Assembly (NCBI GenBank): GCA_039096225.1
Contig: JBBPEB010000007.1
Span: 744,001-808,000 of the forward strand
Direction of reading: 5' to 3'
Length of the DNA: 64,000 nt
Source: Blastocystis sp. Blastoise
Lineage: Eukaryota; Sar; Bigyra; Opalinata; Blastocystidae
Shown: piece after piece, positions 52,876 to 64,000 of the stretch
Position numbering within the stretch: position 1 is the stretch's first letter
Layout of the letters: each line of letters opens with the position of its first letter
Made by a program: the position numbers and the translations under genes
Notes under the pieces: model-generated
Told to the model about the DNA's origin: nothing
Database searches by the model: none
Seen by the model: only the letters and a program-made list of their open reading frames with translations

Positions 52876-53591
52876 ATTATTATTTTATTGCAGTTTATTT
52901 ATTTTTTGTATACTTTCGTTATATATCAATTTATTTTATACATTCTGTAGTTTTATTTTATTTTTATTTTTTTTTACTTTTTTTCATATAAATATAAATT
53001 TATATTTATTTCCTTTAACAAATAGTTGATTTGAATGATGATTTTTTCATTTCCTTTTTATGTTTCATTAATTTCTTTGATATATATATATATATATTTT
53101 TTTTTATCGTTTTGTTTTGTTAGGAGACCTTATTCTACTATTTTCTCATCGTTTTAAATAGTATTAAGATATAGATTTTAATCATGATATATATATCGAT
53201 AAATAATAAATAAAATCACATAAATAGTTGATACATTTGTTTGTTAAGTAATAGTATCCATTTAGTCTTCTTTGGATGAGGTAATACTTTATTTACTCAT
53301 TCTCTTAATACCATAATTACACTTAGATACACATATAATACAAAGTTAAAAAATAATGAGCATACTAAAGTCATTATTTTAATATATTTAATACATGTTT
53401 ATAATGAGAAATATACTGAAGTAATCTAAATAATAAAATAACAATTAAAATCAGTAAATATTGAAGAAAAAAAAATTATTTCGATTACTGAATAATATTT
53501 AGAAACAATTCAGTTATTCCTAGACGTTTTTCGATATTTTTTCTTTAAAATTATTATTTTGTTAATTCATCCTTTACTTTTTATTGAAACA
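52876..53591. other. Intergenic region LRR gene / KAE1
   Basis: About 715 bp of AT-rich spacer between co-oriented genes. No feature recognised. Confidence 0.4.
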
Positions 53592-54970
53592 ATGAAAGGT
53601 AAATATATAGTCGCATTAGGAATTGAGGGAAGTGCAAATAAAGTATTTTAAAGAATAAATCATGTGTTTTCAAAGAAAATTATTTTTTATATTGTTTAGT
53701 TAGGTGTTGGTATCATTCGATCGAATGGTCCAGATTGTCAAATACTTTCAAATGTTAGAAAAACGTATATATCTCCTCCAGGTCAAGGTTTTTTGCCAAA
53801 AGAAACTGCTTGGCATCATCAACTTCACGTAGCACCTCTTGTTCGATATGCATTAAATGAAGCTAAGATGACTAAAGATGATATTGATATTATTTGTTTC
53901 ACAAAAGGTACTTTTTCTATTTGAATTCATTTTTTTTTAATTTTTTTTGTTCATGTTTATTAATGAATATGATTTTTATAGGTCCTGGAATGGGTGGTCC
54001 ATTAACTTCATGTGCTGTTGCAGCAAGAACCTTATCATTATTATGGAATAAGCCAATTGTTGGTGTTAATCATTGTGTTGGACATATAGAAATGGGAAGA
54101 GCAGTGACAAAAGCTGATGATCCTGTTGTACTTTATGTAAGTGGTGGTAATACTCAAGTGATCTCTTATTCACTAAAGAAATATCGTATATTTGGTGAAA
54201 CTATAGATATTGCTGTTGGAAATATGTTAGATCGATTTGCACGTGTTTTAGAACTCTCTAACGATCCATCTCCTGGTTATAACATCGAACAATTGGCTAA
54301 GAAAGGAACACAATTAATTGATCTTCCGTATGTATATAGATTATTATTTATGTTTATATATATATTATTTATTATTATTATGTTTATGTTAATATTTATT
54401 TATGTGTTTAAATAATAATCATAAATAATCATAATAATTATATATATATATATTTATAGTTATATAGTAAAAGGAATGGATGTTAGTTTTTCAGGGTTAT
54501 TAACGTATATAGAGAATCGTGCTAAAGAATTATTAGAAACAAAAGAATGTACTAAAGAAGACTTATGCTTTTCTCTTCAAGAAATTGCTTTCTCTATGTT
54601 AGTATATATTATATATATTTTATTATTATTATTTATTGAATATATATATTTTTTGTATCAATATTGAGGATACAATTTATATATTATATATTTTATAAAT
54701 AATATTATGATTATAATTATAATATGAAAATAGATGATTTTAAAGTTATATATATATATATATATCTTAATAGGTTGAGATTACAGAGCGTGCTATGGCC
54801 CATTGTGGAAAGAAAAGTGTTTTAGTCGTCGGAGGAGTAGGATGTAATAAACGATTACAGGTATATATTTATTTATTTATTTATTTTATATATATATATT
54901 CATTATATATATATAGGAAATGTTAGGAGAAATGGCAAAAGAACGTGGTGCAGAAATATGTGCTATGGAC

Positions 54971-55015
<45 letters not shown>

Positions 55016-55243
55016 CATTATATATATTACATTATATATATATTACACATTATATATATAGATATTGTATTGATAATGGTGCTATGATAGCTCAAGCAGG
55101 TGTATATACATATATGTATAATGGATCCATTGAACTTAAAGATACTGTTTGTTCTCAAAGGTATATATATATATATATTATATTATATAATACATATATA
55201 TAGATATAGAACTGATGAACCTACAATAAACTGGAGAGATTAA
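53592..55243 (+). CDS. OSGEP: KAE1/OSGEP, catalytic subunit of the KEOPS tRNA t6A complex
   Basis: Transfers threonylcarbamoyl to A37 of ANN-decoding tRNAs in the cytosol and nucleus. About eight exons. ATG 53592 gives [17 protein letters not shown], then [50 protein letters not shown]-like [20 protein letters not shown], the metal-binding [105 protein letters not shown] and a C-terminus PTINWRD then TAA. All ASKHA signature segments and both metal His are intact. It is the cytosolic KAE1 form rather than the mitochondrial QRI7 form, judged by SPPGQGFLP and length. Confidence 0.96.
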
Positions 55244-55878
55244 ATAATTAAATAAAATAAATATATATCTAAATGCATTCTGTATGTTAATAAAAATTCA
55301 TAAAGTGTTTCTTTTAAATATTATTTCATTTTTTTCTTATTTAATCAATATTTTAACGATACTAATTTAAATTTCTATAATGCATAAAGTCATCAGAAGA
55401 TCATACATGCTTTAAAATAACTCTAATTTTCATTATCCAAAATCTAAAAAAGAAACACTAAATCTCTTTTAATATGAAATATCCACATTCATTAAATAGT
55501 TGAAAATTAATTGCTCATCATATACGAGATACTTATGCTCTAAAAAAAATGTTACAACACACATATTTTCACAAAAAAAACGATTTCGATCATTTATGAA
55601 ATAGAAACGCTTCGTTTATCTGAAAATATAAATAATTATACAATGAACATATCAAATAATCAAATTAGAAAAGGAATAAGGGAAAAGAATGAAAAAATAT
55701 TTTTCTTAAAGGAAATTTGTGGATGAAAAGAGAAAGTTGGAGAATTTCCATGAATATAAAAAAATTGATAGAAAATGTTTCTCTTATTTTCTATTTATAA
55801 TATATCCTCTTATTCATATTTATATTCTTTAATACTTCGTCCTTATACTATAACAATATAAACATTGCTTGAGACTAC
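55244..55878. other. Intergenic region KAE1 / MORN gene
   Basis: About 635 bp of AT-rich spacer; nothing recognised. Confidence 0.4.
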
Positions 55879-57410
55879 ATGAATTCATACAAAGGTACTT
55901 ATTTTTTTATTATTGTACTCATATGTTTTCTTCGTTTAGTAAATAAATCGATAATTTATTTTTATTTTTACATATAGAAGAGTTGCTGACATCAATAAAA
56001 GCATTATTAGATAAACATCCCAATGATTCTTTTGCAATTCTTCCTTTATGTGATGATAATGAAAATGATATTATTCATTTAGATCGTAGTTTTGATGATA
56101 ATGCCTATGAGATTAATGGAAAAAGTCCAATGTACACTACGTTCTCTGATATTCTAGTTGGTCAACATTATTTAGATAATCATGAGTTATTTCTATATCC
56201 AATGCAAAGTTATATCGGTAATATAAGTGATGGTACATTAACAGGTAAGGCAAGTATTCAATGGAACGATGGTACTCGATATTTAGGTGATGTTAATAAT
56301 AATTTTATGGAAGGATTAGGTTCTATGCATTTTCCTGATGGTCGTTGTATATCTGGAAAATGGAAAAATAATTTATGTTATGATATTGAAGATGATATAT
56401 ATTTAGGTTCTTCATTTGATTCTCCATGTGAACTTGTCGATTATTCCGCGGTTATTGATGAAGATGAAAACGAAAATAAGAATATAGTTCAATCGAATGA
56501 AATAAAGAGAACAATAGAAAATAAATTAGATATAAATACAAAAGAGAATAAAACAAATAATGAAGAATATATTGGTGATATAGTTAATGGAAAACGTGAA
56601 GGTAAAGGATTATTAATATATAATGATAAAAGTCGTTATGAAGGTGATTTTGTTGATAATAAACGTCATGGATTTGGTGTATATATATCTTCTTCAGGTG
56701 ATAAATATAATGGTAAATGGAATAATGATTTAATAAGTGGTCGTGGTATATATGAATATAATAATGGTGAACGATATGAAGGTGATTTAATAAATGGTTT
56801 ACCTGATGGTAAAGGATTCTATTATTATATAAATGGTGATCGATATGCAGGTACTTGGGTTAGTGGCATTCGTTGTGGTAATGGTATATTATATAAAGAA
56901 AATGATATTAAATATGATGGTAATTGGAATAATAATTATTTAGAAGGAGAAGGAACTATATATAAGAATGATAAAATATTATATAAAGGTTTATTTAAAT
57001 ATGGTTTACAAAATGGTCCAGGAATGTTAAATTTAGATAATGGTGATTGTTATGTAGGTATATTTAAAGATGGTAAAATAACAGGAGAAGGAGTATATAA
57101 ATTTCGAAATGGTGATCGTTATGAAGGTTATTTAGAAAATGGAATACGTGAAGGAAAAGGTATATATTTATATTATAATGGTGATTCATATAATGGTAGT
57201 TGGGTACATAATTGTAAAGAAGGAGAAGGTAAAATGTATTATTATAATAAAGATACTTATGATGGTGAATGGAAACAAGATAAAAGACATGGTTATGGTA
57301 TATATACTACAAAAAAAGGTATTAAATATATGGGATATTGGAAAGAGGATCTTCAACATGGACAAGGTACTTTAATATATCCAAATACTACAAAAAGAAA
57401 ATATAAATAA
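55879..57410 (+). CDS. MORN-repeat protein
   Basis: Membrane- or cytoskeleton-associated scaffold of beta-hairpin repeats; the exact role is unknown. Start ATG 55879 gives MNSYK, a GT-AG intron (about 55895-55978), then EELLTSIKALLDKHPND. After a roughly 80-residue leader, MORN units run almost to the end: YIGNISDGTLTGKASIQWND, YLGDVNNNFMEGLGSMHFPD, then after an acidic insertion YIGDIVNGKREGKGLLIYND, YEGDFVDNKRHGFGVYISSS, YNGKWNNDLISGRGIYEYNN, YEGDLINGLPDGKGFYYYIN and about seven more up to YMGYWKEDLQHGQGTLIYPN. About 14 repeats in all. No kinase, lipase or other catalytic domain is attached. One intron only, in contrast to neighbours. Confidence 0.93.
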
Positions 57411-57876
57411 TTTATTTATCTAAAATAGTCGTATTTTTTTTATTTATTTTTTTTATACAATAATTAATGATTTAAATTTTTTTTTCAATATATATATTTT
57501 TGTTCTATATATGTATTTAATTAATAATTTTTCATCTTCAATATATATTTTAAAATGAATTTATATATTTATATTATTGAATATATATATTTTTTATTTC
57601 TTATTGAATCTATATTTTAGTTTTCTTTTTTTCTGATTTTTTTATCTTTTTTTTAATAATTTAGTTTTTTATGCATGATTATTATCCTTTTGAAAGATAT
57701 ATATATATATATATGTACTTTTCCTTTTTTCCTTTTTATGATATTATTATCTATTTTATAAGTCTTTTGGTTTGTTGTTGTTTTGTTTATTGAAATAAAT
57801 ATAGTATTCGCTACTTATAAACAAAAAGAAATATATATATAAAGCAAATTTACACTATGGACATTTTTTCAGGTTT
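57411..57876. other. Intergenic AT-rich region after the MORN gene
   Basis: About 465 bp of T-rich sequence with short TA runs. No gene seen. Confidence 0.4.
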
Positions 57877-58090
57877 CTGTCAAAAGGTCCAACGACTTTT
57901 TTGTTTTGGTTTCCCCAGTGGTGAGCAGTGAAAATTTTTAAATATGTAGCTGACAAAAGGTTATTTGATTTTTCTGTTTGGTTTCCCCAGTGGTGGAGCA
58001 GTGAAAAAATTTTAAAGGGTAGCTGACAAAAGGTCCAACGACTTTTTTGCTTTGGTTTCCCCAGTGGTGAGCAGTGAAATTTTTTGTCAG
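57877..58090 (+). repeat. Three-copy tandem repeat of about 72-74 bp
   Basis: Each copy contains (G)CTG(A/T)CAAAAGG near its start and GGTTTCCCCAGTGG followed by GAGCAGTGAAA near its end. The shared core starts near 57909, 57980 and 58054. Copies 1 and 3 also share TCCAACGACTTTTTTG, replaced in copy 2. The sequence is far more GC-rich than its surroundings. Copy 3 ends with ATTTTTTG. Function unknown. Confidence 0.88.
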
Positions 58091-58389
58091 AGTTTCAGTG
58101 ATTTTATAAAATCGAAAAGCAGTGCAAAAGTATGACGCACCTTAAAACAATAATTGGCGAATAAAAATGGTTTTAAATATTCTCTATTTTTTCATTTATT
58201 GGCTTTTTTTATTCTTTTTGTGGTGTAATAATAAACGATATAACAAAACAAACAAATTAAATATTATCAAATAATCATAAAAACAAATAATAGAAAACAA
58301 TAATAATAAATATATAAAAAAAAGATAATAAAACATATAATAAATAATATAATAAAATATATATAATATTTAATTTATAATATTTCAAC

Positions 58390-59047
58390 CAGGACAGTTT
58401 CAGTCTTTAATTTGCATTTAAGCCTAACCAACCTATATAAAGAGATGATATTAGTTAAGTATTACTAATAATAATATATATATAACATTTTAAAATAATA
58501 ATAAAATAAAAAATATATACCTTTTCTAATCATTACAAGACAGGCAAGGAATCAAAGACAAAGAACCATCCTATAAAAGATATATGATAAATAGTATAAT
58601 GAATAAAACAATATAATTAAATATATATATATACTTTTTATAAACCATTCTCTCCAATTAACAACAACGACAGCAACGGAACCCCTGGAAACCTATATAA
58701 AGATAGAGTAAGTTATATAATATAATAATATATAATAAAGTAAATTAATATAGAATAATAAAATATAAATATATACATTAATGCTATATAAATATAAAGT
58801 GGGGTTAGTTATATAATATGTAATAGATAATATAGATGATATATACCTTCTTTTAACATTGATTCCTTCCATTCTAGACCTAAAGAACCCATCTATAAGA
58901 GAGCCACGACCACACACAAGAAGGACCAGAACGTTTAAGGAGACCAGCAAGTGTCAAAACACCAAGCAGAGACAGCTACAATAGAAAAATGAATGAATAG
59001 AGTAGAAAAAATAAAATATAAAGAAACAGCAAACACCTACCATCATA
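58390..59047 (-). other. Candidate small spliced locus, coding status unclear
   Basis: On the minus strand, four or five short, relatively GC-rich blocks (about 59047-58845, 58693-58635, 58573-58524, 58434-58387) are separated by AT-rich stretches. These stretches begin GTATATAT or TATATAT and end CTATATAG/TATAG, as introns of neighbouring genes do. If translated from ATG near 59047 and spliced after ATGATG, the first exon would give MMLSLLGVLTLAGLLKRSG, which looks like a signal peptide. The frame then closes unless a very short intron is assumed. It may instead be a spliced noncoding RNA. Confidence 0.3.
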
Positions 59048-60886
59048 ATAGTATCATATATAATAAAATAAAAATAAAATTTAATAATATATCATATTAA
59101 TCATATAAGATATAATAAAATAAATATGTGATAAGTCATGTAGCATTTTGTTTTGTTATAAAAGGGTGTAATAGGAATTTAGAAGATATAGCTGAAATAA
59201 TGAAAATAAACATGAATAATCTCATATCTACTAAATATAGAGAATCTTCATCATAAGAAAAATGAATGGTTAAGAATAAAAGAGAAAGAAAAATTTTATT
59301 TCTATGAGGAAAATGGATATTGTTATTGTTATTTTCAATTTATCATAATTATCATAAGTAATACAAAAATTGTTTTATTTTAAAGAATTATATAGTTATT
59401 TATCATTATATCATTTTATAATCAGTTTTGACTATGGAAGAGTGATTTTTATCCTTAATTGTCAAAATTATTTTTAGTATCACTCAGTAAGTATAAGTCT
59501 TTTAAAAAATAAATATAGGTTACAATACAGACTTATAGAGAAGACTCTGAAACTTCTATTTCCAGAATAAAAGTCATTTATATAATCCAGAATGATTGCC
59601 TGAATCATTATTTAAAGAATCAGTTTTATCACATATCTTCAATAAAATTATAAAATAAAGAAAATGAAGATAAAAAGGTCTAGAGTCGAAAAATGTTATG
59701 AAATATTATCTTTTTAATGTATTTGTCCCGATTTTTTATTAATCTGTTATCATAATATGACAAAGAGAGTGGTAAAAACATTTTAAAAGTGAATTAAAGC
59801 AATAATTGGAATCAAGTTAAAGTCTTCTAATACCTTTAAATAGACTTGAAATACATAGAGTAAGCATTTTTTCATGCAAATAGTGTTTTTCATTTAAATA
59901 ATATCAAAAACAAATCAAAATAGTATTTTATAATTACTCAGCAAGAACTTTTTCTAGTATTCAAGGACTTACTATTATCAAATATACGTATAAACAAACA
60001 AAAATCATATTTTATATATTTTTAGTTGAATAGTCGGAGTCGTGTTGATAGTTTATTATAAAACAAATGCAAAAATCACTTTTTTGTCAAAAAAAGTCTT
60101 ATATCGATATATAGTTTTATTCATAATTTATTTATTGTCTACAAACTCTGTGTATTCATTTTAAGTGATTTTTAGTAAAACTAAAATTATTTGAAATACA
60201 TATTCTAATTTCGAAAATGACAAAAACATATTATATTACATATTTAGTGTTTAAATGAAGTTTAAAAGTTATTAAAATATCAATTAGTTAAAAAATATAA
60301 AATATTGAGAATCTCCATTTTTATGACTTGTCTTAAATCACGTTAAAGGTGTATAATTGAATAGTTGCATTGATTATTTGTATGATTCTAGTAATATTTT
60401 CTAAGAATTTTGTTTTTTAACAAGAATAAATTCTTAATTTATTGTTTATCAACTTAAAAATGTATTTAAATGATTATTTTCTTGTGTAAAAGGGTATAGT
60501 GGTTATATGAAAAAAAAATTACGCAGAATCATTTGATAATATAATTTTGAAAAATAGAATTATTATTTTGAACTAAACTAATTTTTCACATATACTCATT
60601 ATAAAACGACTTGAATAATCTTTTGAGAAGATTATTTTGTTTTATAATACACTTAAGAAGTAATTGAATGTTATTGTGTCTCTTTTTGTTAAAAAGATTA
60701 TTTTGAATGCTATTTTTGATTGATCTATATATTATCAATGCATTCAATGATGAAATAAATACATATGTAAAGAAAAAATAGTAATTGATCTAATTTATCT
60801 TCATCTATTTGAATAGATAATTTTTGAAAAAATTAATATAATATAATTATTGATACCTATATATAAAGAATTAGTTATGTAATTGA
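59048..60886. other. Gene-free AT-rich region
   Basis: About 1.8 kb of AT-rich, mostly non-repetitive DNA. No family-like ORF, RNA gene or repeat array is visible. Confidence 0.4.
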
Positions 60887-60954
60887 CCTTAAGACAGGAA
60901 TTGAACCTGTTTTCTATCATAAACTGATAGATACTTACCAATATAAGCTTAAGG
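60887..60954 (-). tRNA. tRNA-like element, possibly a degenerate or organelle-derived tRNA
   Basis: On the minus strand the 68-nt segment folds with a perfect 7-bp acceptor stem (CCTTAAG/CTTAAGG), a D-arm-like CTTATATTGGTAAG, an anticodon-type hairpin (CTATC-AGTTTAT-GATAG) and a classic T arm ACAGGTTCAATTCCTGT. The would-be anticodon is TTT (Lys), but position 33 would be G and not the invariant T. No bases separate the acceptor from the D arm. There is no pol III T-run close downstream. It may be a nuclear copy of a mitochondrial tRNA, or a decayed tRNA. Confidence 0.5.
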
Positions 60955-61189
60955 ATAATATAGAATAAAAATACATAAATGAAAGTAAAATAGTAGGAAT
61001 AATGAGTCAGTATGATGTGTAAGGATATATTTATATATGTATAAGTGAAAAAGGATGCTAGAAGAAGGGAAAAGAAGTAAAAAAGAATAAAAGAGAAAGA
61101 AATATAAAGTAAATGAGATAGGGTCTTTAATTATTGAGATTAATAAAAAAAATGAAAAATAATTTATAATAAATGACAAAGATAGATAT

Positions 61190-62699
61190 ATAGAGATCTA
61201 TAATAATAAGGAATGCAGAAGAGAAGAGGATTAGAGGATAAAGAATAAGAAGAAGATAAGGAAGATAAGGAAGAAGATAAGGAAGATAAGGAAGAATAAG
61301 AAGAAGATAAGGAAGAAGATAAGGAAGATAAGGAAGAATAAGAAGAAGATAAGGAAGAATAAGAAGAAGAAAAGAAGAATAGGAAGAAGATAAGGAAGAT
61401 AAGGAAGAAGAAGAAAAGAAGAATAGGAAGAAGATAAGGAAGAAGAAGAAGAATAGGAAGAAGAATAAGAAGATAAGGAAGAATAAGAAGAATAAGAAGA
61501 TAAGGAAGATAAGGAAGAAGAAGAAGAAGATAAGGAAGAAGAAGAAAAGAAGAATAGGAAGAAGAAGAAAAAGAAAAGAAGAATAGGAAGAAGATAAGGA
61601 AGAAGAAGAAGAATAGGAAGAAGAATAAGAAGATAAGGAAGATAAGGAAGAATAAGAAGAAGATAAGGAAGAAGAAGAAAAGAAGAATAGGAAGAAGATA
61701 AGGAAGAAGAAGAAGAATAGGAAGAAGAATAAGAAGATAAGGAAGATAAGGAAGAATAAGAAGAAGGAAATGAATAATGACAACAAGAAGATGAAGAATA
61801 AATAGAATAATGATAAGAAAGAATAAATAGATTAATAAGAGAACAAGAGGATGAATGTGAAGAAGAGACAAGGAAGGAGGTGAAAAAAAGAAAGAAAAGT
61901 AAGATAAAGAATAGGAAGAAGATATACAAGAAAATGAAGAAGAAGAGAAAGAAAAGAAAAGAAGAATAAACAAGAAACATATATAGAGAAACAGAAAGAT
62001 ATAAAGAAATAAAAGAGATAGATAGATAGATAGATAGATAGAGAGAAAAAAAATACAAAGATATAAATAGATAGATACACTAATAGATGAATAGAAAGAA
62101 AGAAGAAAAGAGAGACATAAAGAAGAAATTAGATAGAAAGAGATAGAATTCTATATAGAATGAGAGATATACAAAAGAAATCAAATGAAATAGAGAATAA
62201 GATAAAAATAGATACAAGAATAAAGATAAAAAGAGAAATAGAGGAGTAGGGAAGGTGTATAAAAAAGAAAGAATATAAAGATAGGTAGAGAGGAATTGAG
62301 AAGGATAGAGAAGGAGGAGGAAAACAGATAGAATTGGAAGACGAAGAAAAGAAGATGAGACGAAGAAGGGAGAAAAAAGGAGCAGGAAGTGAATATCAAG
62401 AAAGATAAATTTATATAGAAAAAAATTAGAAAGAAAAATACATACAAAGAAAACGATAGGGAATGATAGAGAGAATTATAATTTGAATGACATAGAGAGA
62501 AGGAGAGACAAAGCAAGATAAAGAAGTATAATAGAAAAAACAAAGAAGAAAAAAAGAAGAATAAAAAAAGAAAAGATAGAACAATAGTATATGAGAGAAG
62601 AAAGAGACAGAAAGAAAACGGGAAATAGGGTAGAGACATAGAAGGTAATAAAATATATAGAAGGGGAGAGGGGATTGAGATAAATAAATAGATAGATAT

Positions 62700-62772
<73 letters not shown>

Positions 62773-64000
62773 GATAGAAGAATACCGAAAGATATAGAGA
62801 AGGAGATAAATATTAATAAAAAGGAAAATATGGATAGAGAGGAGATAGAATCAAACAGAGAAGGAGAAGTAGATAAAAGTCGATTGAGGGAAGAGAGAAG
62901 TAGATTAAAATAAAAACAAATAGCAAGAGTTAAAAGGAAGAAGGGAAGAATATAGAATGATTTGAAGAATGAGATGTATATAGAAGTGAATAGAAGGAAA
63001 TAGAGAAGGAGAAGTAGATAGAAAAGATTAAAAATAGAAGGAGATAGAAAGATAAGAGAATGATATAGATACAATAGAATGAGATAGAGAAGATAAAGTA
63101 GATAGAAATGGATAGAAATAAGAAAAATAAATAGGATAAGAGAGAAAGAGAGATAAAAGGATATAAAAGGATATAGAAGGAGAGAAAACGGATTGAGATG
63201 TAGTAAGATGGAAGGATGTAGATGGAAATAGAGAAGTAGATAGAAGATGATGGAGAATAAAGAGGAGATAGAAGAGGAGATAGAAGGAGAAAAAGAAGAA
63301 GAGGAAGTAAATTAAGTTAGAAGGAGATATAATAAGATAGAGAAGTAGATATACGTAGATATAAGGAAATATACGAAGATATAAGTAGATAAGAGAAAAT
63401 AGAAGGAAATAGAGAATGAGATTGAGACACATAAATGAGGTAGAATGAGATAGATAAGGATAGAGAAATATGAAGAGAAATATAGGAATACAGAGAGATA
63501 GAATGATGTTGAAAGAGAAAGAAAAGGAAAGACTGAAGATTGAGACAGAAGGAGTAGCTGAGATAAAAGGAAGATAGAGAAGGAAATTGAAAGATGAAGG
63601 AAGAAGGAGAGAAGATGAAAGAAGAAGAATATAGAAGAAGATAGAGAATGAGATAATAGGGATAGAAAGAGAAAAATAGGAAAAAAGATGGTTAGAAGAA
63701 AATAGAAAAGGAGAAAGAAGGAGAGATAGAAGGAGAAATAGAAGGATATAAAAGAGATTAAGAAAGAAGTTAGAGACAAGAAGATATAGATATATAGAAA
63801 GAAATAAAAGGATTAAATAGAAGATTAAGATAGAAGAAAAGAGACAAAATAGAAGTAGATATAACAATATAGAGAATGAAAGGATAGAAATAAAAATAGA
63901 AAATAGATAACTAGAACATAAGAATATATAATAATAGAGAGAAGGAGAGAGAGAAAAAAAAAGTAGATATAAAGTGGAAAAGGAGACATAGAAGGAAATA
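61190..64000 (+). repeat. Long purine-rich (GAA/GATA/AAG) low-complexity block
   Basis: About 2.8 kb to the window end in which the plus strand is overwhelmingly A and G with scattered T. At 61240-61770 it is made of GAAGAAGATAAGGAAGATAAGG-type units with a higher-order pattern: a segment of about 75 bp containing AAAAGAAGAATAGGAAGAAG recurs near 61400, 61555 and 61680. Beyond 61780 it becomes irregular GA-rich sequence with GATA, AGAAGG and GAGATAGA words. Open frames hundreds of codons long on the minus strand exist only because pyrimidine codons cannot be stops; they are not genes. Confidence 0.9.
62688..62772 (+). repeat. (GATA)n microsatellite
   Basis: About 20 GATA units with one ATATAGATA interruption, embedded in the purine-rich block. 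Confidence 0.95.

Noticed and set aside
58000-58100. snRNA gene in the third copy of the 73-bp repeat, based on ATTTTTTG
   Set aside because: Only the Sm-site-like octamer is present. No U1, U2, U4, U5 or U6 core motif could be read around it.
61127-63867. Long minus-strand open frames (150-297 codons) rich in Phe, Leu, Ser and Tyr
   Set aside because: They read the pyrimidine complement of a purine block. Stops are rare there by composition, several overlapping frames are open at once, and the sequence is simple repeat.

Overview
The window is nuclear DNA from a very AT-rich, intron-rich unicellular eukaryote. By eye it is about four fifths A+T or more. It uses the standard code: nearly all genes end in TAA and one in TAG. 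Evidence for a eukaryote: RecQ, CDK, PRMT5, signal peptide peptidase, uS2/RPSA, eL6, CWF19L2, LSM8, SmD3, SEC13, NAC-alpha, UPF3 and KAE1 are all split by many short introns. Most introns run from GTATAT to ATATAG. Asn-rich coding runs, AAT/TTA trinucleotide tracts and TA-filled introns recall AT-rich amoebozoans, anaerobic fungi or other protists. The sequence alone does not decide the lineage.

Layout: 1-3076 (-) RecQ helicase, cut by the window start; 3812-5660 (+) CDK1/2-type kinase; 5963-9733 (+) PRMT5; 10097-12141 (+) signal peptide peptidase; 12457-13686 (-) RPSA; 14313-15041 (+) eL6; 15213-17801 (-) CWF19L2; 18002-18435 (+) LSM8; 18766-24475 (+) large multi-ubiquitin-like/poly-Asn protein; 25008-28274 (-) PX-domain protein; 28769-29671 (-) CCHC zinc-knuckle protein; 30734-31048 (+) SmD3; 31359-32427 (-) coiled-coil protein; 32740-34363 (+) unknown; 34950-36693 (+) SEC13; 36986-37979 (-) NAC-alpha; 38922-42735 (+) FHA-PHD-PHD-SAP protein; 43887-46838 (+) UPF3; 47548-52875 (+) LRR protein; 53592-55243 (+) KAE1; 55879-57410 (+) MORN protein. 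From 57.4 kb on the DNA is gene-poor: a 3-copy tandem repeat, a possible small spliced locus, a tRNA-like element and a 2.8-kb purine-rich block running off the window end.

Genes lie 0.15-1.2 kb apart with mixed orientation and no operons. RNA processing and quality control is well represented: CWF19L2 and LSM8 are divergent 200 bp apart, and SmD3, UPF3 and PRMT5 are also here. The most unusual signal is in intron boundaries. Ordinary genes use GT-AG introns, often nearly pure TA repeat. RPSA, eL6, NAC-alpha and the CCHC protein, all probably highly expressed, carry GC-AG introns and several junctions that lack an AG acceptor.
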